Part shown: positions 55,590-64,000 of the stretch, in pieces
Position numbering within the stretch: the stretch's first letter is position 1
How the letters are laid out: each line of letters starts with the position of its first letter
Assembly: GCA_020747065.1 (NCBI GenBank)
Contig: JAGMVK010000008.1
Location: 1,116,001-1,180,000, forward strand
Length of the DNA stretch: 64,000 bases
Reading direction: 5' to 3'
From: Cadophora sp. MPI-SDFR-AT-0126
Lineage: Eukaryota; Ascomycota; Leotiomycetes; Helotiales; Ploettnerulaceae
Program-made: the position numbers and the translations under genes
Notes under the pieces: generated by a model
Databases searched by the model: none
Seen by the model: only the letters and a program-made list of their open reading frames with translations
Told to the model about the DNA's origin: nothing

Positions 55590-56617
55590 AGTGGTTAGCT
55601 GAGTCACATTTGACTTATAGACCAAGGGACTAAGGCGCAGTATATCATTATAGAACTAGAAGTGCGTCCAGACTTCAGAATTGTACAACATGCGCCGACC
55701 ATAATACCACCAGGTGCTTGTAAGCCGGTAAATCAATCCAATGGACCAGATATGGTTCTACTCTGAATCGGATTTCCTGTACCATCTGTAAGGCAGATGT
55801 TGCCAGTAAAGGCTCGTCTCACCCTCACAAATATGCCTCATAGGTCTATTTTCTTCTCAAGATAAGTAAGAGACCACTGTAACGCATCTTCGAGCGCTGA
55901 TAATCTCAATCCGCAATGAAATTTTCAAGAAACCTGTGCGAAGTCTACTTGTATACTAAGCCTGAAATGGTCAGGCTCCACCTCTCAAGAACAATAAGAA
56001 GCAGACCTGGGGCACTTCCAGAGTCAAACTCTATCACATCCAAAGTTTGCAAAGCCGAAGTCAGCTAATCTAAGTCTCAAGCCTAGTTGCAGTCATCAAA
56101 ATCCGAGTCTCAGATCAAGTCGCGCTTTGATTGGCTTCCACAGATTTCAGGGGGCAGGTGAATTTCTCGCTTGCTATTGTCATTGACAATAGGAAGCTTT
56201 AGCGTGGTTTCGTTCCTATTGACAAGCGCCCCGCTCCCGTTCCTATTGTGCTTTGGTGGTTAAGCGAATTTTGTTTACTATTGTGCCACTTCGTATCATC
56301 TCAAGATGATGCGCTCCCTCCCACTTCCTACTTTCCTCTTTTCTATTTAAGGTGCTGAGGTTCTGTTCCTCTTCAATTACCATCCACCTTCATCTTCACC
56401 TTCGATCTCGAGCCCAGTCAAGTCAAGTCTTCCTGAATTGAACTCATACTCGGTACTGCACTGCAACACATATCGATCCTTGATCTCTGCTTACTTCCTC
56501 AAGTACAAGAAGACTTTCAAGTCAAGATACTCTTGGACTCTCCTCATTACAAGCACGCACCTCTCCACGCAGCCGCAACCAATACATTCAGACCTACCAC
56601 TCACATCAGATCATACA
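55590..56617. other. intergenic with a motif-dense promoter
   Basis: The left half shows nothing coding. The right half is the promoter and leader of the gene at 56618. It holds the CTATTG elements at 56174-56283, a TATTTAAG TATA-like site near 56343, then a long C/T-rich leader of about 250 nt. Confidence 0.55.
56174..56283. promoter_or_regulatory. cluster of CTATTG/CAATAG elements
   Basis: CTATTGTCATTGACAATAG at 56174-56192 is an inverted repeat with 9-bp arms and one central base. CCTATTGACA (about 56215), CCTATTGTGC (about 56251) and ACTATTGTGCC (about 56276) follow. Five copies of CTATTG(T/A) thus lie within 110 bp, 340-440 bp upstream of the ATG at 56618. ATTGT/ACAAT is the core recognised by HMG-box factors; the link to this gene is inferred from position. 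Confidence 0.5.
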
Positions 56618-57409
56618 ATGGCGCCAGTAAACCCATCTGGTCCACCACCAGCTCCAGTCCTCGGCCAAGGAGGCTTCGCTACTCCTTTCCCAGCAGCTCC
56701 AGCTTCATCCAACGGTCAAGGCAACATGGCCGCACCACCACCCCGAGCCCCCTCCCAAGCTGGACGAGGCGGCCACGCTGCCCAACCTCGCGGAGGAGCA
56801 GGAGCCTATGCCCGCAGCGCCCCCCACGGCGTCTTATCTCGTCCGCCCGTCCCATTCCAAACTCAAGCCATGTACCAAGGCTTCCCTATTGGACCCGCCG
56901 GCGCGAACAACAACAATATCGATGACGGCGAAGATTCCGACTCAGACGACGAAGACTCCACAGCGATTCGCCTCAACATCTTCACTCCTATCAACGTCCG
57001 CGGCGACGGCAATCTCATCGCTATGGACACGAGCGCTACTGCTACTACGATCGCACAAGGTGTCGTCGATGCCCTCCGTTGCATGACATATGGCGACGAC
57101 AAAGGAGTTCCCATGATCGACGAGGATGGCCGTCCACGCCCCATCAAAGTCAACGTCAAGGCTCCTCTCACAGTCCTCGGCTCCAAGAACCTGTTGGGTG
57201 AGCGAGCCGTCATGGAGAGACTTGCACCGGCTATGGCGAGCCGTCCTGCTGCTGTTATCACGAAGGTACCGCTTACGGAATTCGGAGGTCCTGATGAAGC
57301 CGACAAGAGTATTGAGAAAGGAGAAGTCAACGGCTCGATCAAAAAGCGCGAAAGGGAAGGAAGCCAGGAAGCTACTGAGGGAGATTCGAAGCGCTCGCGT
57401 CTGGACTGA
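56618..57409 (+). CDS. unrecognised protein with compact central domain and nuclear-type tail
   Basis: This single-exon protein has 263 aa. Residues 1-85 are Pro/Ala/Gly-rich and low in complexity. A short acidic run follows (DDGEDSDSDDEDS, about 103-115). Residues about 118-225 form the only globular-looking part: IRLNIFTPINVRGDGNLIAMD, TATTIAQGVVDALRCM, PRPIKVNVKAPLTVLGSKNLLG and RPAAVITKVPLTEFGG. The C-terminal about 30 residues are charged, with KKRERE and KRSR clusters that look like a nuclear localisation signal. I do not recognise the family. The ATG at 56618 was chosen because it has a good context and the earlier frame extension from 56438 lacks an ATG. The dense promoter upstream suggests regulated or strong expression. 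Confidence 0.7.
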   Translation: MAPVNPSGPPPAPVLGQGGFATPFPAAPASSNGQGNMAAPPPRAPSQAGRGGHAAQPRGGAGAYARSAPHGVLSRPPVPFQTQAMYQGFPIGPAGANNNNIDDGEDSDSDDEDSTAIRLNIFTPINVRGDGNLIAMDTSATATTIAQGVVDALRCMTYGDDKGVPMIDEDGRPRPIKVNVKAPLTVLGSKNLLGERAVMERLAPAMASRPAAVITKVPLTEFGGPDEADKSIEKGEVNGSIKKREREGSQEATEGDSKRSRLD

Positions 57410-57999
57410 GAAGCCTTCATCATAGAGTTCATATGGACATGCAGGATCGCGTTAAAGTTTCCTCAAAGCTGCTGCATTGACTTTGCGAGCACTCAGGAGG
57501 ATGGCGTTTCGGAATGGGAAAATGGACGACTTCGTCTGGTTGGCGTTCTTTGTTTGTGGCTGAGCTCTATTAATTTGCATAGCATAACGGCCGATAGAAA
57601 AGGCTGTATCTGGCTGTGGACCCGACGAGCACAAGGCTCTTGCTGGATTACCGGATTTTGCCTGTACAGATCACAAATCGATGATATCAATGAGAACTGT
57701 TTGCATTGCAATGTGATGACCGTGACCTGTGAAATTATTGCTTTTAATTCATCGAAAGCCGTACTGATCAAATAGGCTTAGCTATCTTACACGTAAATAG
57801 CGACACTCTATCCCCCGCACCTTTCCGATCCATTGATTGCATGTAACTTACATGATACGCCTCCCATCTGTGACTCCAAACACGCCGTCCATAATACAAG
57901 AAGCCAAGGAAACGCAACGTCCGAATCTGATACTGTGAAGTACCAAACCAATCGTGATATCGCCAACGCCAGAGTAAATGCAGTCCCATCTCACGGTGC
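57410..57999. other. convergent 3' flank, nothing recognised
   Basis: About 590 bp between the stop of the 56618 gene and the stop of Sfh1. No coding or repeat signal. Confidence 0.55.
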
Positions 58000-59828
58000 T
58001 TATCGATATTGAGCAGTCGATAAATCAGCCCGATGCAGATCCTTCGCCCACTTCGGAAGCTTGCGATCTCGCTCGTAGATGTACCCGCAATTGTTACAGA
58101 GGGTCTTCAGTGAAGTTAGCATAAACTCATGACAGCACGAACAAATTTTCTCACCTTTGGGCCATGTGGACCATCTCTAACAGCCCAGACCGAACTGCCC
58201 CAGATCTGACAATGCTTGCATCTCCACATAGAACGCTCGTACTCCGTAAGAGATCCAGCCCCGCCATAAGCTGGTATGCCGCCTCCAACGTCGGGTGTTC
58301 CTCTTCCTCCTGGAGTTCCAGACCTTCCCAGCGGACTCAAACTCCTAAATCTGCGCTTTTTCTTGCTCCGTTCGCCTCTACCCATACGCTCCTCTCCTGT
58401 ATCTACGTCGAAGTAACCCTTGTTCTCGGTTTGTGGTGTACCTCCGACCAACATGGCGGTGGACGAGAATCTTGCGGTCTCACGTCTTACTCTCCTAATC
58501 TGCCTCTCTCTATCTCCTTCACGCTTCTCAATCTCCTCTTTGGATAATTCTTCAATCTTCGGCTCCCAATCCTCCGCGAGAGTCTCGTGGTCATATCTCC
58601 ATCCAGCTTCGGCGCCGTGCGCTGCATCGTTGGGTATCTCTCCAGCAATTCCTCCAACAAGTCCACCGCTCTCACATGCATCTTTCTTAACTCGTAAAGC
58701 AGCTTCATAGATCGCATGGGCTATGACAGGTACCCACTCAGCAGGAAGACCGATATCAGCACATGTTTGCTTTGCGAAGATTTCGGCGGTTCCAGGAGGG
58801 TGTAGAAGAGACCATTCAAACTTGTCCGTATACAGCCAGTTCTCGAGATTGACGTTCAGATTTATTATGCAACGGTAGGTATCGTCTGGGTTGAAGTCGT
58901 CAGATCCAGGTCCGATCGCCGTCGCGGAAGCTGTGATGCCATTTTCAAGAACCTTAGTCTCTGTAGGTATCGTTGGCGTAGAGAGACCGTTCTGTAGAGG
59001 TGTTGCATTTCCACTTGCAGGTGTGTCAGACGCACCTCGCGAAACAAGGACTGGCTTCATGGTCGTTACGACTCCTGTATTGGTTTCGGTCTGTGATGAG
59101 TAGAAGAGAGGATGAAGAGCAACACCGGCATATTCCTCGAGCTGCGTACGGATTTGTTTGCCAATTTCAGCTGCCATGGCTCCCCGGTTTGGAAGATCAA
59201 GATCCTGGACCATACACTGAGCAAATTGATCTGTCGTGATCAAGGTCTCGTGAAGATTCCACAAAAATGTATCCTTGAGACGGTACGGTACAGTCGTCTC
59301 TTGCTGCCTGTAGATTGGGAGCGACGTATCAATTTTGCCGTAGGGGATGCCGATGGGAGCTGGGAGAGGGGCTGGAGGAGTGAAGGCTGGAATATCGAGA
59401 TCGATTCGAATTGGAATCAGGGTCAAGGGCAGTGCCGCTTGAGCATAATTCTGCAGATCCGATTTTGCGTTCCTCGTCTTTCCCATCCAGTCTCTCCATA
59501 TTCCTTGAACATCAACCGGTCCTGTTGCTTTTATTCCCACCTTCTCACTGAGATCTTGCTTTGCCTGTGCCAGATCCTCCCTTCTTATACTCCTCAATCC
59601 TGTTGGCCTTCTCTTGCTATCATCATCGTCATCATCGTAGTCGTCATATCCGTCCTCCGCATAGTTGATCGCAGTCGTGCCTCGTTTGGTTGTTCTTGCT
59701 GAAGGTGCCGCGAGAGCCGTCACGGGCTGGATCACTGGGGTGAGGAGACCATTGTTGTAGGTGCGCAATCGAGGAGCATAGCTGGAGATGAAAGACTGAG
59801 GCGGATTTGGAGGGTTCTCGGAGGCCAT
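58000..59828 (-). CDS. SFH1: SNF5/SMARCB1-family chromatin remodelling subunit, Sfh1 type
   Basis: Two exons (59828-58155 and 58104-58000) encode 592 aa. The SNF5 homology region has two repeats: LIPIRIDLDIPAFTPPAP through YRLKDTFLWNLHETLITTDQFAQCMVQDLDLP, and RCIINLNVNLENWLYTDKFEWSLLHPPGTAEIFAKQTCADIGLPAEWV. An acidic Asp run (about residues 62-72) and a basic KKKRRFRSLSP region are present. The C-terminus is a GATA-like zinc finger with Cys537, Cys540, Cys561 and Cys564. Its second half lies on the short last exon, so stopping at the exon 1 frame end would lose two zinc ligands. This finger is typical of the Sfh1/RSC version in filamentous fungi rather than Snf5 of SWI/SNF; the paralogue choice is an inference. 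Role: core subunit of a nuclear ATP-dependent nucleosome remodeller. Confidence 0.9.
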
Positions 59829-60536
59829 GTTGATTCGAAATGCTCAGAACATGCCCAGTCCAAGATGTCAAGGATTGGTGAGATGGGAAGTTGAGAATGC
59901 GCGTCTTGACACAAGATAAAGCGCAAAGCTCGGGGAGTATCTCTGAACAGGCAAGAAGGACTCGCGATCTCAGGTGAGATTTGCGCAAGCAGAACTTTAT
60001 GTATAACAAGTCTTGCTGGGTAGAATCTGTTTCGAGATACTCAAAAGTTCAATCTTTGTCGCGTCCCAGAATCCGCGAACTTCTGAACAACGCTAGTGCT
60101 TCGGGATGGTAAGTGCGTCGGCGCTAGTTCAAATGACCACGAGCCGAGCCTCGCCTCTCCTCTCCTGTCCATCAGTCTCTTCAAAGTATGCGACAACACC
60201 TTACTATTCCACGGATCAAATCAACCACTGGCTGATATTGCATTCAGCATTTCTTTGTGCATGAGCTTTATGTCTGTGTAGTGCACATACTGAATCATGT
60301 GCTTCTTGGACCATCCATTCGGTTTGACTCTAGCACTTGCCGGCAGTCATTCAAGAATGGACTGGCTAGTGTATGGCCGGATCACACTTGTGAATAATCT
60401 TTTCCATTTATCTGCTTTAAAGTCCAACTTCGGCATCTCTTTTATCATCTTTCTATTCATTTTTCTATATATCAAGCATTCTCACATCCTTTACTGAATC
60501 TCAAGTCCATCTGAGAACGATACTCTCAAAGTATCA
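59829..60536. other. divergent promoter region
   Basis: 708 bp between the starts of Sfh1 (-) and the 325-aa gene (+). Nothing recognised beyond T-rich sequence near 60400-60480. Confidence 0.5.
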
Positions 60537-61514
60537 ATGTCGGGAATGTCCTCAATGCGCGCTACAAGGCACACGGAGCGGTCGTTCAGTATCCACCACG
60601 AGTGCCCACAATGTCCGAGTCCGGATAGAAACCTACAATGTTCACGCCAACTTTGGTCACTTGCGCAGCTGCCCGACGAGCTGCACAGCAAAGTGGTAGA
60701 GAAGATGATAGTTCCCCAGCGCCCCTGTTTGGATCACATCTTCGGCACCTGTATGGATCCGTGGAGCTGCCCGAATGGATCTCACTGGGACCTCCGAGAT
60801 CTCAGGAGGACCATCGTACCTTGTTCTGCCCTCACATCACTCAATACCTTCATCCACGACGAGGGCCACAAGCTGTTTTTCCAAAACCACATATTTGTGT
60901 TTAATGGCTATATTGAGGTGTATTTGCATCTTTTCCCAAGCCCCACGCGATTTCCTCTCGTGGTCACCAGAGAAGACGTGGAGAGGATGGAATTGAAGGG
61001 TCAGGAGCTTCGAGACCGCTACGCGACTCGTCTCCTCGACTTCGTTGATCGGCCGGACTGGGTGGGTAAAGGATCAAAGAAATTCCAGATCAATAGTCAG
61101 GACCAAGAGTTCGGAGACATTGATAGCTACCGACACACCATTCAACATCTTGTTTTCACGGCAGGTTCTGCAGAGCGTTCAATGAAGTATCGTCCTGGTT
61201 GGGACTGGCCACTTAAAGTCGACTGGACAAAGCTACCAAGGCTCAAGACTCTATTTCTGGATCTAAAGTATTACTCCTTCAGTCCACGGTATCCGAATCT
61301 GCTTACTCAGGAGGAACTCGATTCCAAACTCGAAAAGGGGGCCAAATCCATGGAATGCTTGAAGTTGCAGCGTCTTGTAATCTATGGCGTCTGCAGTGGA
61401 GCTTTTTATGAGGATCAAACTCATAGAGAACGGATGACGTCTTTGTTTGAGACGGCCTTGAATGTTCACGGAACCTTGGAATTTAGAGACACGGCTACGG
61501 CAGCTGACTGGTAG
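60537..61514 (+). CDS. unrecognised 325-aa protein, F-box-like opening possible
   Basis: This is a single-exon frame with a convincing protein-like composition throughout. The N-terminus has HECPQCPSPDRNLQCSRQ. LAQLPDELHSKVVEKMIVPQ follows, which reads like the Leu-Pro-x-E-Leu start of an F-box-like helix, then CLDHIFGTCMDPWSCPNGSHWD with three cysteines and two histidines. The remaining part alternates hydrophobic strands and charged helices (HKLFFQNHIFVFNGYIEVYLHLF, IQHLVFTAG, LKTLFLDLKYYSF, LQRLVIYGVCSG), as in fungal F-box-associated or leucine-rich proteins. No family is certain. The ATG at 60537 is followed by a second at 60549, and either could serve. Confidence 0.65.
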   Translation: MSGMSSMRATRHTERSFSIHHECPQCPSPDRNLQCSRQLWSLAQLPDELHSKVVEKMIVPQRPCLDHIFGTCMDPWSCPNGSHWDLRDLRRTIVPCSALTSLNTFIHDEGHKLFFQNHIFVFNGYIEVYLHLFPSPTRFPLVVTREDVERMELKGQELRDRYATRLLDFVDRPDWVGKGSKKFQINSQDQEFGDIDSYRHTIQHLVFTAGSAERSMKYRPGWDWPLKVDWTKLPRLKTLFLDLKYYSFSPRYPNLLTQEELDSKLEKGAKSMECLKLQRLVIYGVCSGAFYEDQTHRERMTSLFETALNVHGTLEFRDTATAADW

Positions 61515-62154
61515 GATCATGTCAGCCTTTGTATATTAATCCTATTGCAGTCTTGTTATAAAGGTCTTAATCATCTAGAGATTACAAAGGTCATTGCTCT
61601 CCTTCTGCAATGTATTGATCGCACTATCTCATTTCATCTTGCAAATCGTCAGTCGAGTAGCGTGGTACCTCCTTGACAGCAAGGTAATGAATCTTGCAGA
61701 TATAGTGGTCTGTTGTGTAATCCTGCCTTCTTCGCAAAGACTGACGTTGTTTTAGTATCGGACTGAGCTTTTTGCTTTGGCAAGACTCCTTCCGACTGGA
61801 TTTGTAACCGTATGAATATCGGTCTCGTTCATGTGCGAATCTCTTGTGCAGTTCCTTCACACCATCTTCAGCTGAAGCGAAGTAGAAGGGACATGCGTAG
61901 GACGTGTCAATCAACAGAATAAGCCGAGAGTATAGGCCTCGTACAACTGTTCGGGCTTAACTGAAATTAATACAACCACGAAGACACATATCAAGAATGA
62001 CGCGCATGGCCTTGGCAGTACAGTACATTCTTTGAACATTCGATATCCGTTCGTTTAAGTGCTGGTCCGGTTCTCTCTATTCAAAAACGACGACCCTGAC
62101 CATCTTTGCTGTATTGTCCTCCGCCATGCTTTTCATCAATGCCTCGCCTATACA
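61515..62154. other. convergent 3' flank with an unrecognised 96-codon frame
   Basis: A minus-strand frame at 61624-61914 is rich in Lys, Arg and Tyr. It might be a downstream exon of the gene at 62155 in another splice form, but I could not find a phase-consistent join. Otherwise nothing. Confidence 0.35.
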
Positions 62155-63347
62155 TCAGACTTTGTAAGCTTCCATCTGAGCTTCTACTCGCTCTCGGGCA
62201 ACATTCCAGCTATCCTGCAAAGAGCAATCGATCTTCTTACAAAACACTCTCCAAACAACACTCTGCAGACTTGCATATGACATTGTGTATCCCATCTCGT
62301 ACGCATTCATATTGTCCAAGCCATGCTGCATTTTCGATCGGGCCCACAGGTCTGAGCGTCTCAATCGGTCATTGGACCCCTGGATATATGCGAATGCAAA
62401 CGCTGGTCCATACTTCTGAATGAGATCTTCAAATACGCACATGCACTCTCGAATCCAGTTATCATTCCATAAGTCTTCGACGGGTGTTGTATCGGGTGTG
62501 TACAGGCGGGATGCATTTGAAGGTGGCGCAGACTATGGACCGTCAGTTTCTATTCACTAACCTGTAATAAATGAGAGTCTCGGGTCGAAGGCTGTGTTCG
62601 GAATGGACAAGATATCAGGTCAGAGCATTTGAACTTGTGCCTACCGTGTTATTGAGAAGGCCTGAGGTATGAAGAGAAGTCTTGGTCATTGTGAAAAAAC
62701 CATGTCCCATAACCTCAACAATTACACCCAAACTGGCCAAGTCTTGGGAAGAAAGGCTCTCAAGAAATTCTGATTGCCGGGCTCGTATTGCAGGAGTTTC
62801 GGTGAGGCTAGTCTATAGATCGATAAGTCAACATCGTAGGATTTGCACTGAGTCACTCACAGTACGGTCTGCTAATCTGTAAAGGAGCAGAAGAGCTCTC
62901 TTCTTGAAAACAATTAACCGTTTCGAAAGCTCGTCCTTAGGAATATTCAGCGTGGGCCATCCCGAGCTATTCGTAGCATCCATCATCTCGGTGATCTCGT
63001 GGTTGACCAAGAAATCGATCGTCTGCTGCCGACAGTGCATCTCGTCGATCCAAGGATAGGAAAGTATTGACACAGTGAGATCTCCAGGTGGCATTCGAGA
63101 AGACAGAATCATAACTTCATCTACATTCGTGTAGGCAAAATCATCTTTGCTGGTATCTCGTATGCTCTTGCAAATGGAACGTTCATACTTTAAAAGGAGA
63201 GAATTGAAGTCCTGCCAGTCGTCAGCAGGTTCAAGGAAATGCGAGGGGACCAGGAAGACTGACCTTGGAGAGGCGCAAAAGAGATCTAGCAGACCTCGGA
63301 TCAAAGTTTATCGTTTGTCCAGCAATTTGAAGGCATATTTCCGGCAT
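62155..63347 (-). CDS. F-box-like fungal protein, five phase-0 exons
   Basis: Five exons (63347-63264, 63211-62861, 62812-62645, 62591-62562, 62532-62155) encode 336 aa. The N-terminal MPEICLQIAGQTI and SARSLLRLSK read like a short F-box-like opening (Leu-Pro-x-E-Leu type start, then a SLLRLSK helix). DFNSLLLKYERSICKSI follows immediately across the first intron. The rest is helical and of unknown type (KRLIVFKKRALLLLYRLADRT, ARQSEFLESLSSQDLASLGVIVEVMGHGFF, CMCVFEDLIQKYGPAFAFAYIQG). Every intron is phase 0, exon 4 is just 30 nt, and all lengths are multiples of three, so each internal exon could be skipped without shifting frame. The pattern recalls lineage-specific fungal F-box/ankyrin-type proteins, but no ankyrin repeats are visible. 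Function unknown. Confidence 0.7.
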
Positions 63348-64000
63348 GAGCACAATTCCTCCATTGCTCCGGAGTAGGTTTGAACGCATCGGCGCAGCTT
63401 ATGTATAATTGGATTGGTTCTGCGAGGAGTGAGCAACAGATGTACTTGTCGATGCACTGGAACAATAACTTACTCTCTAAAGCTTTCAGAATTATCCAAA
63501 CGAGGTAGATAGACTGAAAAGATGTAGGTTCGAAGCGATGGTGGGTTGGTATTGTGCTGTGGGTAAGAAGCAATGCAAATGAGTATGTTGAAAGAAGAAG
63601 ACACAGCCTTCGAGAGTCATCTTTATTTGAAGTCTTCACCCAACAAGGTATCTGACTGAGAAAGAGCTATTGAGGTGGTCTAGGTCCACCTTTCTTTGGT
63701 GACCGTGAATGAGGAGGAAGGCGCGAGGCTACGGAGCCTTGTGGAGGGGTCGAACTGACCATCAAGGTGCTTTCTGAAGGTTCCTTGCGCGTGATTCGAA
63801 TTTCTGGTTCCAGTCTTACTGGGCACGATGCTCCTCGATTTTCTTCCCTAATATCGCGACTAAGGAAGAGCGTAAGATGTGCAAAAGCTTTAAGAGGTAT
63901 GGCACAGATGGGCAGGTCTAATACCTTATAATTCACTGGCATTTCTAAAAATCATGAATTGAGAGGCTGCGATTTGTGATACAACCGGAGGTACAACCGT
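63348..64000. other. right edge, no firm gene
   Basis: Two minus-strand frames (63301-63639, 112 codons, and 63667-63942, 91 codons) overlap the promoter of the F-box-like gene. The second has a Pro/Ser-rich end (SRSPKKGGPRPPQ). Neither matches a family, and the window ends before upstream exons could be judged. Confidence 0.35.

Noticed and set aside
62700..62760. Apparent frameshift in the F-box-like gene
   Set aside because: A second reading of the bases gave a continuous frame (DLASLGVIVEVMGHG), so the exon is intact.

Overview
The window is nuclear DNA from a filamentous ascomycete (Pezizomycotina). Most genes are split by short GT-AG introns of about 48-90 nt. Several products belong to fungal families: a Zn2Cys6 regulator, a GtaA-type glutaminase, a DUF1776/Ysc83 protein, a GH64 glucanase and an Sfh1-type SNF5 protein with a GATA-like finger. 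The protein style suggests Leotiomycetes, but that is an impression, not a measurement. There is no operon structure. Where exons are given, I checked that splice sites and reading phase agree and that the summed exon length is a multiple of three.

Left part (1-14 kb). A possible exon tail lies at the left edge, followed by a gene-poor stretch with a 37-nt direct repeat. Then come a UVRAG/Vps38-like autophagy and endosomal PI3K subunit (-), a five-exon Zn2Cys6 regulator (-) and, divergently, an MFS drug:H+ antiporter gene that is broken by about seven small indels although its splice sites survive. A 3-kb gene-free stretch leads to adenine phosphoribosyltransferase.

Middle (15-38 kb). A ten-helix membrane protein, a cysteine-rich secreted probable GPI protein, a secreted GtaA glutaminase (-), a GH64 beta-1,3-glucanase without signal peptide (-), a Wss1 DNA-protein crosslink protease (-), an M1/M61-like peptidase with a degenerate zinc motif and a PDZ-like C-terminus (-), a DUF1776 protein (+), the five-CCCH-finger cleavage/polyadenylation factor Yth1 (-), and a GH18 chitinase without signal peptide (+).

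Right part (40-64 kb). A seven-exon cytochrome P450 (-) with a palindrome-rich promoter, a fungal membrane glycoprotein (+), the GARP tethering subunit Vps53 (+), a C2H2 finger protein (-), a CIA30-domain protein (+), the proteasome ubiquitin receptor Rpn13 (+), an unrecognised nuclear-looking protein under a promoter rich in CTATTG/CAATAG elements (+), the RSC subunit Sfh1 (-), an unrecognised 325-aa protein (+) and a five-exon F-box-like protein whose introns are all phase 0 (-).

The gene set mixes housekeeping functions (purine salvage, mRNA 3' end formation, vesicle tethering, proteasome, chromatin remodelling) with accessory, ecology-related genes. I see no conserved biosynthetic cluster and no clear novel multi-gene system. 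The best leads are the regulator/dead-transporter pair with repeated CCGCGG sites, the probable pseudo-peptidase, the motif-dense promoter at 56.17-56.28 kb, and the palindromes upstream of the P450.
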